NCBI GenBank assembly: GCA_950097015.1
Contig: CATNEN010000001.1
Location: 62,001-126,000, forward strand
Direction of reading: 5' to 3'
Source of the DNA: Macrostomum hystrix
Lineage: Eukaryota > Platyhelminthes > Macrostomidae
DNA: 64,000 nt
Shown here in pieces: positions 10,108 through 20,442 of this stretch. The position numbers and the translations under genes were made by a program. A model generated the notes under the pieces. The model was not told the DNA's origin. It worked only from the letters and a program-made list of their open reading frames with translations, and made no database searches. The first letter of the stretch is position 1. Each line of letters starts with the position of its first letter.

Positions 10108-11760
10108 GAGTGTGAGAGATACAATTCAGACTACTGACAACAGTAGAAAAGCAAGGACTTGGCTGCAAAACTCTCACATAACACTAAAAAATATCGCCAT
10201 AGAAAATGACAAGCTTAAAAGAGACTTCTGTGCACACTGAGAGTGGTGGGAGAGGACGGCGTGTGGCTATGGCTGACTGACGAAGGCAAACAAGCCAGAA
10301 ACCGGTCTCGGTCTGCCAGCGCGAGGTTCGTTCCCCACTTTTAGTGTGTTACAGGCCGAATGCTAGCCGAAAGCGGTATCTACATTTCGAAGCGTTGCCA
10401 CCGCAGTGCCGAATTGCAAGCCTGTATGCATTGGCACTGGATGCTGACCAAATAAGAACACAATGAAAGGACAGAACAGAATAAAACAGGAGGCACTTAT
10501 CATTGAGCAGACATCAGACGAAAGCGAGCCCGAGAATAAACTGCTCAATAGTAAATTTATTAGCAGCAGAGCTCGAAATTATTTTATTTACAAATGACTA
10601 ATTAGTCGATAACAATAGCGAGTATTCGAAGATTTTGAAAAATAAAGTAGCTATATGTTTAACTGCGAAGCATAAGGAAATTATAGAAAACAGAGTGAAT
10701 AACATTAGCCTAATAAAAATATTAATCGACAAGTTTGAGGAATCGCCATGCACCTTTGGGAGGGCAACTGCTTTTCCATCTGGTATACCAGAGACGATTT
10801 GGCGGCAAGTAGTGTAAGTGCCTTATGTGTAGCAGGCGCGACTCACACGGATATTCATAAAGGTTGCAACGAAGAATATTAATTGTTCGTTATACCGCCA
10901 TGACAATCAACAGAATTTGCCCCTTCACGGCCTTCAGTTGCACCAATATAATGCGACTCAGGACGGTAATGACTTCTGAATCCTGTAGAAAACCGGCAAA
11001 TCTTAGTGATAATCCCCTCCACTGGAACATGTTTCCACTTGACACTCCTGCAGTAGGTTCAGACAACACCAGGATTTTCTTCAGCCAAAGCTAATTGCAC
11101 AATTACTGCATTGACAGGTTTACTGTCTTATTTAGCAGTAATTGCCAGCCGAAATGACTGACTAGCAAGACCGCCAATTCCATGATGTATAAACTAGTTC
11201 ATAAATAGAAAACTGGCTGAACTTTGACTTTTTGTCTTCAGGAAAGTAGAGTAGAGCACACTGCCTATTTTCAAATGCTAACTTTGAAAAGGATTGTAGA
11301 ACAAGTTGCTGAAATGAATAAAATATAAATGAGTGATAGCATACAGATAATTTGTTAGCTAAGCAATTGTTTTACCTAGCAAAAGTGGCTCTAATGCTAT
11401 AGTAGAATGCCTGCCGTAACGGCCACCGTAACGCTGCAACGGATAGAAGAGACGCTGATTGCGGGCCGACTACGCAATGGCTACAGAATAGAATAGAATG
11501 CGACATTATCAGTCGAGCCGCCTGCTATCCGCTTACTCATTTCCCATTGGGCAGCCGTTGATTAGCGCTAAATGCCCATTTGCACAGCAAAAACAAAATT
11601 AAAAAGCTTGTATCTCGTGTCAGTAAGCAACGATTTTTGCAAAAATGTTTATACAAAGATAAATCAGTTCTTTTGGAAGGGCCGAGCATATTTTATCTAC
11701 AGAAAAGCAAAACAGTTGCTGCTTCCGAGCCTAGCTCTCGCAGCTGTCTTTGTACCTCAC
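10108..11760. other. Conserved non-coding spacer block
   Basis: This block is nearly identical to 35431-37020. It contains two short frames (10635-10817, 60 aa; 10864-11094, 76 aa) that are conserved only because the duplication is recent. They have no recognised domain. GGTTCGTTCC at 10326-10335 is weakly B-box-like. Unit 1 carries about 60 bp near 11640-11705 that unit 2 lacks. No function is assigned. Confidence 0.4.
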
Positions 11761-12485
11761 AATACGAGTATGCCAACTGCAACAATAAGCCACAATGAGC
11801 ATAAGACTCAGAGACTAAAACTGTTTGCAGCCATAAAAATGGAGGCTGTCGAGGCTTTGAAATCTTTCGCCCAAGAAAAACTTTAGTCATAAAGGAAAGC
11901 CGAATCGAGCACAGACTCTTAATTGAGGCTCGAGTAGTGCTCTAGCTGCTCAGCCGTGTTCTCGAACTCAACTCGGGGTTTGGTGGGTCCTTTGTGTAGC
12001 CGCACAGATTCTCTCTTGTGTTGAGGCACAAGTTGAGTACAGGACTCATTCTTTTAAATGCTGAGTAGCCAAGAATGTATTTTACCTGGCATTGAAACTG
12101 ATGCAAATGGAGGCTGCGAATGGGGGATGGTCATTTTGTCTCCTACTCAAACTCAACTCAACTAGTAAGTCTACTCAGTGCAGCCATGCAGAAATATTTC
12201 TATATGAGCTCAGAAAGCATTGCAATAGAGGAGCCCTAAAAACTGATGCACACAGTCGCAATGCAGTGTGGCCTGCGATGCCCATCCTTCTGTTGCTAGG
12301 CAACAATAAACAAACTGGCGCCAATTTAAGAGCCGGAGTGGAGCATCGTTTCGCTCTTCATTTGCGACGGCAGCTTTCAAGCAGCCGACTGACCGACATC
12401 CACCGACCGAGTCTCTCCGTTGCTAGGCGACTCTCTCCGTTGCTAGGCGAGACTCTCCGGATCTCCCGTTGCTGCTGTAGTGCAG
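11761..12485 (+). promoter_or_regulatory. Module A: X-box/forkhead promoter-like module ending in a splice donor
   Basis: The module holds a perfect X-box palindrome (12292-12304) followed by a forkhead core (12306-12312), then two copies of CCGTTGCTAGGCGA at about 12418-12450. It ends CAG|GTGAGG with exon end 12485. It is paralogous to module B: both share CATTGAAACTG, CACAGTCGCAATGCAGTG, the X-box/forkhead pair and CTCTCCGGATC before the donor. I infer a promoter with a non-coding first exon for the gene to the right. Confidence 0.4.
12292..12312 (+). promoter_or_regulatory. RFX X-box plus forkhead core
   Basis: GTTGCTAGGCAAC at 12292-12304 is a full inverted-repeat X-box of the type bound by RFX factors. 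ATAAACA at 12306-12312 fits the forkhead core, one base downstream. RFX with FOXJ1 is the known ciliary-gene regulatory pair in animals; use here is inferred. Confidence 0.5.
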
Positions 12486-12640
12486 GTGAGGGGGTTAATT
12501 GCTGAACTAGTTTCCATAAACTAAACAGTGCTTTACTCTCTTAATGCTGTCATTTCTAACCAACAGTAGGTATATTAGAAAAAATGAGACACTGAATGAT
12601 ATAACCAGAACGAAATGGCACGTTGATTAACGTGAAAAAA

Positions 12641-14204
12641 GAGACAGAATGACATGAAATGAGAGACACAATGACATGAAATGAGAGACACAATGACATG
12701 AAATGAGAGACACAATGACATGAAATGAGAGACACAATGACATGAAATGAGAGACACAATGACATGAAATGAGAGACACAATGACATGAAATGAGAGACA
12801 CAATGACATGAAATGAGAGACACAATGACATGAAATGAGAGACACAATGACATAAAATGAGAGACACAATGACATGAAATGAAAGACACAATGACATGAA
12901 ATGAGAGACACAATGACATGAAATGAGAGACACAATGACATGAAATGAGAGACACAATGACATGAAATGAGAGACACAATGACATGAAATGAGAGACACA
13001 ATGACATGAAATGAGAGACACAATGACATGAAATGAGAGACACAATGACATGAAATGAGAGACACAATGACATGAAATGAGAGACACAATGACATGAAAT
13101 GAGAGACACAATGACATGAAATGAGAGACACAATGACATGAAATGAGAGACACAATGACATGAAATGAGAGACACAATGACATGAAATGAGAGACACAAT
13201 GACATGAAATGAGAGACACAATGACATGAAATGAGAGACACAATGACATGAAATGAGAGACACAATGACATGAAATGAGAGACACAATGACATGAAATGA
13301 GAGACACAATGACATGAAATGAGAGACACAATGACATGAAATGAGAGACACAATGACATGAAATGAGAGACACAATGACATGAAATGAGAGACACAATGA
13401 CATGAAATGAGAGACACAATGACATAAAATGAGAGACACAATGACATGAAATGAAAGACACAATGACATGAAATGAGAGACACAATGACATGAAATGAGA
13501 GACACAATGACATGAAATGAGAGACACAATGACATGAAATGAGAGACACAATGACATGAAATGAGAGACACAATGACATGAAATGAGAGACACAATGACA
13601 TGAAATGAGAGACACAATGACATGAAATGAGAGACACAATGACATGAAATGAGAGACACAATGACATGAAATGAGAGACACAATGACATGAAATGAGAGA
13701 CACAATGACATGAAATGAGAGACACAATGACATGAAATGAGAGACACAATGACATGAAATGAGAGACACAATGACATGAAATGAGAGACACAATGACATG
13801 AAATGAGAGACACAATGACATGAAATGAGAGACACAATGACATGAAATGAGAGACACAATGACATGAAATGAGAGACACAATGACATGAAATGAGAGACA
13901 CAATGACATGAAATGAGAGACACAATGACATGAAATGAGAGACACAATGACATGAAATGAGAGACACAATGACATAAAATGAGAGACACAATGACATGAA
14001 ATGAAAGACACAATGACATGAAATGAGAGACACAATGACATGAAATGAGAGACACAATGACATGAAATGAGAGACACAATGACATGAAATGAGAGACACA
14101 ATGACATGAAATGAGAGACACAATGACATGAAATGAGAGACACAATGACATGAAATGAGAGACACAATGACATGAAATGAGAGACACAATGACATGAGAT
14201 GAGG
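12641..14204. repeat. Minisatellite R5, 22-bp units, about 71 copies
   Basis: The unit is GAGAGACACAATGACATGAA plus AT. Because 22 is not divisible by three and the unit lacks stops on the minus strand, all three reverse frames stay open for over 500 codons. A marker variant (CATAAAATGAG followed by ATGAAAGAC) recurs at 12851, 13423 and 13973. Those spacings are 26 and 25 units, showing higher-order duplication. Confidence 0.95.
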
Positions 14205-14369
14205 CCTAATTTAGTCTCCAAAGTTGGCATCTGAGCTAATTTTTCAATATTTCTTCGCGAATACATTAAAAGTCCATCTTCAAGACCTCACAGAAAGTCT
14301 AATCTTAGTATTTTAGAAAATTATTCTTCAAGCAATGGCCCTCTCACCCAAATACACCCAAAGCAATTC

Positions 14370-14982
14370 GCACAGAACAATGGACAGCAACAATGAACCC
14401 ACAGCCGAAACTGTTTTGCAGCAATAAAATATTCAATGGCGAGTTTGAGCAGGCTAACTCATGCTTTGTCTTCGTCTCAAACTCAACTCGAGTCTTCTCT
14501 GTGCAGATTGAAGCAGCCCCTCAACCTGTGTGTTCAAAGTGAGCAGTGTTTAATCTCTCATGTGGCATTGAAACTGTTGCCAATGGAAGCTGAGAATGGG
14601 TTGGACAAAGTACTTTTGTCACCGACTCAAACCCATCTCAGATGCTTTAGTAGGCCATGCAGACCTGTCTCCGTATGGACTCAGTGTTCATGTACTTTAA
14701 TCAGCTCATAGGATGTTTGAGTAGCACAAACTGGAGCACACAGTCGCAATGCAGTGTAGAATGTATGCTCAACCCATGCTTCTGTTGCTAGGCAACAAAT
14801 AAACAAATTCGCACCGATTCAAAGTTACTGTCGAGTATCCGTTTTCTCTTCATTCACAGCCAACTGAATCATTTTTTAAACTGCTGAAGCCTCTGAGTCT
14901 GTCTGTTGCTAGGTGAGTCTCTCCGTTGCTAGGCGAGTCTCTCCGGATCGCCCATTGCTGGCAGTGTCCAGAGGACTCAAAG
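14370..14982 (+). promoter_or_regulatory. Module B: X-box/forkhead promoter-like module ending in GTAAGT donor
   Basis: This paralog of module A contains the X-box at 14784-14796, the forkhead core ATAAACA at 14799-14805, and two GTTGCTAGG half-site repeats at about 14903-14935. It ends AAAG|GTAAGT with exon end 14982, a near-consensus donor. No open frame runs clearly into the donor, so any exon would be 5' UTR. Confidence 0.42.
14784..14805 (+). promoter_or_regulatory. RFX X-box plus forkhead core
   Basis: GTTGCTAGGCAAC at 14784-14796 and ATAAACA at 14799-14805, with the same arrangement as in module A. Confidence 0.5.
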
Positions 14983-16076
14983 GTAAGTAAATTAAACTTT
15001 TTAGTTCAACAGCTTCCGACTTTTGTGCGCACATCCAAGATCTTTAATCATAGTTTAAATTCTGCATACTTTAAGTTACTTGTACGAGTATCGTCTTTTC
15101 CATTTGCCAATAGCTACTTCACCAGCTGTTACAGTATTTAAGTCAAAATATGTATTTATATGGGCTGGCCTGGCGGTGCAATCAGAGTGGAAAAAGTTGT
15201 CTTTTACAATTCCGTTTTCTGTAAGCCATTTGCTACTTTCTACTGTAAGTAGTGCTGATTAGGCATACCTTTTTAGACTACTATATCTTAGGCTATTATA
15301 TTATTATAATAGGCTATCTTAGGATAAAACGCACTGTTATTTCCGATACTCACTACTGCAAACAGTGTGCAACAACAACTAACCATGAAGATTGCGGTGA
15401 AAAAGAGATATAAGTGGAAAAATATTTAAAAGAAAAGAAAAAATAGGACAAAATTGCGAGTGTAAATTAATGCTAAAGAGAAGGGAAGAGAGAGGAGGAG
15501 AGAAGAAGAAGGAGTATCGAATAGTCAAGCATCATATTATATTTCATTTCTAGACTGATAGAAGATAGGAGCTAACGGAGATAGATGGGTAGGAGACAGA
15601 AGAAATTGTTTCAATCGGGATCATTTATCAATGGGAATAATTCCTCAATAGGGATAATTTGTCAGAGGAAAGTTTGATAAAATATGATCATTTGTCAGTG
15701 GAAAATCTAACGTCATGGGACAATTTTATCGCGGGAAAAATAGAAAATTTTGTCAATTAATAAAACGAGAAAGTGAAATTTATTCTACATTGATAATTTT
15801 ACAATTTTACGTGTAATTTGACAAAGAAGTATCCTTGTCGAAGAAGATAATTTGCCCAGGAAGGATAATTTAAACCGAGGGCTTTAGACAAAGGGGACAC
15901 TTTCTCAAATGAGGATATATCGATTAAAGGACTTTTTGCCACGGAATACAGATAAGTATGTACAAAGAGACGAATGTAAAATCAGGGACAATATACCACA
16001 ATTAAATTTGACACACCAATTTTAAACTATTTGACCCGGGCGAATAAATTAATGAAAGAAGTAAAACCCAGCTGTT
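14983..16076. other. Single-copy spacer with decayed 20-bp repeat traces
   Basis: This block matches 39946-41039. It has a purine-rich stretch near 15480-15515. From about 15600 there are phrases such as GGGATAATTTGTCA that look like diverged relatives of the 20-bp R7 unit. No gene is seen. Confidence 0.4.
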
Positions 16077-17336
16077 ATACTTGCAGTAGTACTGTAGTGA
16101 TATTGTGCTTGCAGTAGCACTGTAGTGATATTATACTTGCAGTAGTACTGTAGTGATTTTATACTTGCACTAGTACTGTAGTGATATTATACTTGCAGTA
16201 GTACTGTAGTGATATTATACTTGCAGTAGTACTGTAGTGATATTGTACTTGCAGTAGTACTGTAGTGATATTGTACTTGCAGTAGTACTGTAGTGATATC
16301 ATACTTGCAGTAGTACTGTAGTGATATTGTGCTTGCAGTAGCACTGTAGTGATATTATACTTGCAGTAGTACTGTAGTGATTTTATACTTGCACTAGTAC
16401 TGTAGTGATATTATACTTGCAGTAGTACTGTAGTGATATTATACTTGCAGTAGTACTGTAGTGATATTGTACTTGCAGTAGTACTGTAGTGATATTGTAC
16501 TTGCAGTAGTACTGTAGTGATATAATACTTGCAGTAGTACTGTAGTGATATCATACTTGCAGTAGTACTGTAGTGATATTGTACTTGCAGTAGTACTGTA
16601 GTGATATTGTACTTGCAGTAGTACTGTAGTAATATAATACTTGCAGTAGTAGTGTAGTGATATCATAATTGCAGTAGTACTGTAGTGATATTGTAATTGC
16701 AGTAGTACTGTAGCGATATTATACTTGCAGTAGTACTGTAGTGATATTGTACTTGCAGTAGTACTGTAGTGATATTGTACTTGCAGTAGTACTGTAGTGA
16801 TATTATACTTGCAGTAGTACTGTAGTGATAATGTAATTGCAGTAGTACTGTAGTGATATTATACTTGCAGTAGTACTGTAGTGATATTGTACTTGCAGTA
16901 GTACTGTAGTGATATTGTACTTGCAGTAGTACTGTAGTGATATTATACTTGCAGTAGTACTGTAGTGATATCATACTTGCAGCAGTACTGTAGTGATATC
17001 ATACTTGCAGTAGTACTGTAGTGATATTGTACTTGCAGTAGTACTGTAGTGATATCATACTTGCAGTAGTACTGTAGTGATATTATACTTGCAGTAGTAC
17101 TGTAGTGATATCATACTTGCAGTAGTACTGTAGTGATATCATACTTGCAGTAGTACTGTAGTGATATTGTACTTGCAGTAGTACTGTAGTGATATCATAC
17201 TTGCAGTAGTACTGTAGTGATATTATACTTGCAGTAGTACTGTAGTGATATTGTAATTGCAGTAGTACTGTAGCGATATTATACTTGCAGTAGTACTGTA
17301 GTGATATTATACTTGCAGTAGTACTGTAGTGATAAT
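16077..17336. repeat. Minisatellite R6, 28-bp units, 45 copies
   Basis: The span is 45 x 28 bp. The unit is ATACTTGCAGTAGTACTGTA then GTGATATT, and it includes the palindrome AGTACT. Variants alternate GATATT, GATATC and GTACTTG. Unit 2 has about 27 copies (41040-41789), some missing four bases. Confidence 0.95.
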
Positions 17337-17459
17337 TTGCTTGTAGCATTGCTGCAGTATGAAGGGATTATTGAGGCAAAAAGAGAGTAGAAAGAATATG
17401 TTGGTGTTTAATTAGACTATTTTTTACATCATATTTCCTTATTCCGTTTCGGCAGCCTT

Positions 17460-17689
17460 CGAACTGCTCACTCACTGACAGCCTCTGAGTCTCACCGTTG
17501 CTAGGCGAGTCTCACCGTTGCTAGGCGAGTCTCCCCCGTTGCCAGGGAAGTGTCTCCGTTGCCAGGCGAGTCTCCTCCGTTGCCAGGGAAGTGTCTCCGT
17601 TGCTAGGCGAGTCTCCCCCGTTGCTAGGCGAGTCTCAGCAAGTCGCTCACCGCTGCTGTTGCAGCTGCAGCTGCATCGCGGACTCATCG
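17460..17689 (+). promoter_or_regulatory. Module C: GTTGCTAGG array ending in GTGAGT donor
   Basis: About eight copies of a 20-21 bp unit built on CCGTTGCTAGGCGAGTCT or CCGTTGCCAGG lie at 17497-17635. GC-rich sequence follows, ending TCATCG|GTGAGT with exon end 17689. The repeated half-site equals the left half of the X-box, while the right half is changed from CAAC to CGAG. The layout matches modules A and B, so it may be a third alternative first exon. Confidence 0.35.
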
Positions 17690-18057
17690 GTGAGTGTTGT
17701 TGGCTGGAAAAGTACAATTTGCATACTGGCATTTGCTGACTCTGACCATAGACACCAATAGGAAATAAAGTGCGAATTTACTGATTGGACGGGTTTGCAG
17801 CTTCTTGCTGAAATTCGCTGGTGGAATTTCGCTTAAGAACTTTGTGTTCTTAAGAATATTGGTAAGAAAATTGGCGATAAATCTTCGTTTGTGAGTAACA
17901 TTTTACAGGAAATAATTTTTCTATTGAGAGGATAATTTGACAACTAAGGGGAGACTTTTAATAAAGTGTGATAAGCTACTAATTGAGAAGATATATTTGT
18001 TGATTAAGGGGATGACTTGGGGATTAAGGGAATCATTTTGGGATTTGTGGGGTTAAT
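17690..18057. other. Spacer with diverged R7-like repeats
   Basis: After the module C donor there is a block (about 17770-17850) that recurs after module D. From about 17925, GAGAGGATAATTTGACAA-type phrases grade into the regular 20-bp array. Confidence 0.45.
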
Positions 18058-19206
18058 TTGTGGATTGAGGGGATAAATTTAGGATTTAAGGGATAATCTG
18101 TCGATTAAGGGGACAATCTGTGGATTGAGGGGATAATCTGTGGATTGAGGGATAATCTGTGGATTGAGGGCATAATCTCTGGATTGAGGGTATAATCTGT
18201 GGATTGAGGGGATAATCTGTGGATTGAGCGGATAATCTGTGGATTGAGGGTATAATCTGTGGATTGAGGGGATAATCTGTGGATTGAGCGGATAATCTGT
18301 GGATTGAGGGTATAATCTGTGGATTGAGGGGATAATCTGTGGATTGAGGGGATAATCTGTGGATTGAGGGGATAATCTTTTGATTGAGGGGGATAATCTG
18401 TGGATTGATAGGATAATCTGTGGATTGAGGGGATAATCTGTGGATTTTGGGGATAATCTGTTGATTGAGGGGATAATCTGTGGATTGAGGGGATAGTCTG
18501 TGGATTGAGGGGATAATCTGTGGATTGAGGGGATAGTCTGTGGATTGAGGGGATAGTCTGTGGATTGAGGGGATAATCTGTGGATTGAGGGGATAATCTG
18601 TGAATTGAGGGATAATCTGTGGATTGGGGGGATAATCTGTGGATTGAGGGGATAATCTGTGGATTTTGGGGATAATCTGTTGATTGAGGGGATAATCTGT
18701 GGATTGAGGGGATAATCTGTGAATTGAGGGGATAATCTGTGGATTGAGGGTATAATCTGTGGATTGAGGGGATAATCTGTGGATTGAGGGGATAATCTGT
18801 GGATTGAGGGGATAATCTTTTGATTGAGGGGGATAATCTGTGGATTGATAGGATAATCTGTGGATTGAGGGGATAATCTGTGGATTTTGGGGATAATCTG
18901 TTGATTGAGGGGATAATCTGTGGATTGAGGGGATAGTCTGTGGATTGAGGGGATAATCTGTGGATTGAGGGGATAATCTGTGAATTGAGGGATAATCTGT
19001 GGATTGGGGGGATAATCTGTGGATTGAGGGGATAATCTGTGGATTTTGGGGATAATCTGTTGATTGAGGGGATAATCTGTGGATTGAGGGGATAATCTGT
19101 GGATTGAGGGGATAGTCTGTGGATTGAGGGGATAATCTGTGGATTGAGGGGATAATCTGTGAATTGAGGGATAATCTGTGGATTGGGGGGATAATCTGTG
19201 GATTGA
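18058..19206. repeat. Minisatellite R7, 20-bp units, about 57 copies
   Basis: The unit is GGATTGAGGGGATAATCTGT. A block with CTTTTGATTG, GATTGATAGG and GATTTTGGGG variants recurs at an offset of 440 bp (18371 and 18811), giving higher-order structure. Unit 2 has a cleaner array at 42470-43470. Confidence 0.93.
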
Positions 19207-19400
19207 TGTATTGTTCGCTAACTTAGTGGTACATTTTTTAATTAAGTGTGATAAAAACCCAAACAGAAAGGAGACATTTAAAATATATTAGATGACAGGA
19301 ATCAGTTGCAACTCAGGGTAGAGAGGGAAGAAGAGGAATAGAGAAGGGAATAAGGAGGGAATATGGGAGTAGAGACGGGTACCAGTCAAGACTATTCAAT

Positions 19401-19580
19401 TCCAACTTATTTTCCACAGCAGGTAACTGACAACCAATGAGTGTCTCTGTTGCTAGGCAACTTTGCGTACTTGTAGTTGCTAATTTTGTCGATAGTAACC
19501 CAATTGGAGATAGTGTGCTCATTGACTGATTGAACGGGTCCTGAAGCTTCTTGCTGAAATGCGCTGGTGGAATTTCACTT
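19401..19580 (+). promoter_or_regulatory. Module D: single X-box module (unit 1 only)
   Basis: A perfect X-box GTTGCTAGGCAAC lies at 19449-19461. Sequence from about 19520 (GATTGAACGGGTCC, then CTTCTTGCTGAAAT) repeats the block that follows module C. Unit 2 lacks the whole module. Confidence 0.35.
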
Positions 19581-19629
19581 TGTGTTTAAGTTTAGGCAAA
19601 AATTCTTCGTTTGGATGTACAGTTGCCGT

Positions 19630-19810
19630 CTGAGGCGAATATTTTGAGAACTGAGGGGACAATTCGTGGATTTAGGGGATAATTTGCGGATTTAGAGGAT
19701 AATTCGAGGATTTGTGGGATAATGCGCGGATTTGGGGGGATAATGCGCAGATTTAGAGGATAATTCGAGGATTTTGGGGATAATTTTACGATTAAATGGG
19801 ATAGAGGGGA
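19630..19810. repeat. Diverged R7-like 20-21 bp array
   Basis: Units such as GGATTTAGAGGATAATTCGA and GGATTTGTGGGATAATGCGC resemble R7 but are more diverged from it and from each other, consistent with an older array. Confidence 0.75.
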
Positions 19811-20442
19811 AACTGTGTGGATTATTAGCAAAATATTGGGATTAAACTGCCGCTGATTTTACAGATTGCAAGATAAGTGGGATAAGCTGCAATGGACGGT
19901 GATTCTTAGAAACTGGGATGGCAAACAATATTATTCTCAAGTTTTCCCTCTGTGCAGTGAGAGGCTGTTGCTAAAGTTGCAACTGTACATTTGCGACAGC
20001 AAGCCTAACAAGGTAGGAGTAACAAAAACTAAAGTGCTTCACGCGGGAGGCAAAAATAGTTTATTTGTTCGTTTGCGAATACCAAAAACATTTCTGAAAG
20101 TCCATACCTACACATACCTAAAGAATGGACAATTTTGAATTATTTTGGCAAGCGAGCCACCGTATAATAAACTACCGAATAACTGCAATGAATTGCCTTG
20201 GTTACAGGTTCTACTTTTCTTCCGCGTTTCTGTTTGGCAATAATCTTTCGCCATGCCGACACGCAAAGTCCTGGTTTGATTTGCCTGTTGTAAAATTCAA
20301 TACCTCAGCGATTAGGAAAACACGTTCGGCTAGTGTTCTTCATTTACACGATACTCACAAAAGAATTTCGAGAAATAAATAGATGGAGGGGAATAGTCAT
20401 AGACAGAAGAATAGACGGAGGAATAGACGGAGGAATATACAG
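19811..20442. other. Single-copy spacer with conserved 240-bp block
   Basis: The part 20146-20382 closely matches 43656-43893, while about 190 bp before it is missing in unit 2. Overlapping frames here (for example 20125-20382, 85 aa) lack recognisable domains and differ in start between copies, so they are not called as genes. Two or three 12-bp repeats (GAATAGACGGAG) at 20402-20438 are the short counterpart of the unit 2 R9 array. Confidence 0.4.

Noticed and set aside
10255-10345. A second tRNA-derived element around GGTTCGTTCCCC
   Set aside because: The A-box match is poor and too far from the B-box-like motif; no folding is supported by eye.
10635-11094. Two short conserved frames (60 and 76 codons), also at 35961-36418
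   Set aside because: They are conserved only because the whole block was recently duplicated; flanking non-coding bases are equally conserved and no domain is seen.
12556-14266. Minus-strand frames of over 500 codons
   Set aside because: They read through the 22-bp repeat in all three frames with the same peptide period; no domain, no start context and no codon-level selection.
7334-19206. CRISPR-like array
   Set aside because: Repeats are contiguous with no unique spacers, and the sequence is eukaryotic.
20125-20382. An 85-codon frame in the conserved 240-bp block
   Set aside because: The start differs between copies, no domain is recognised, and conservation does not exceed that of neighbouring DNA.
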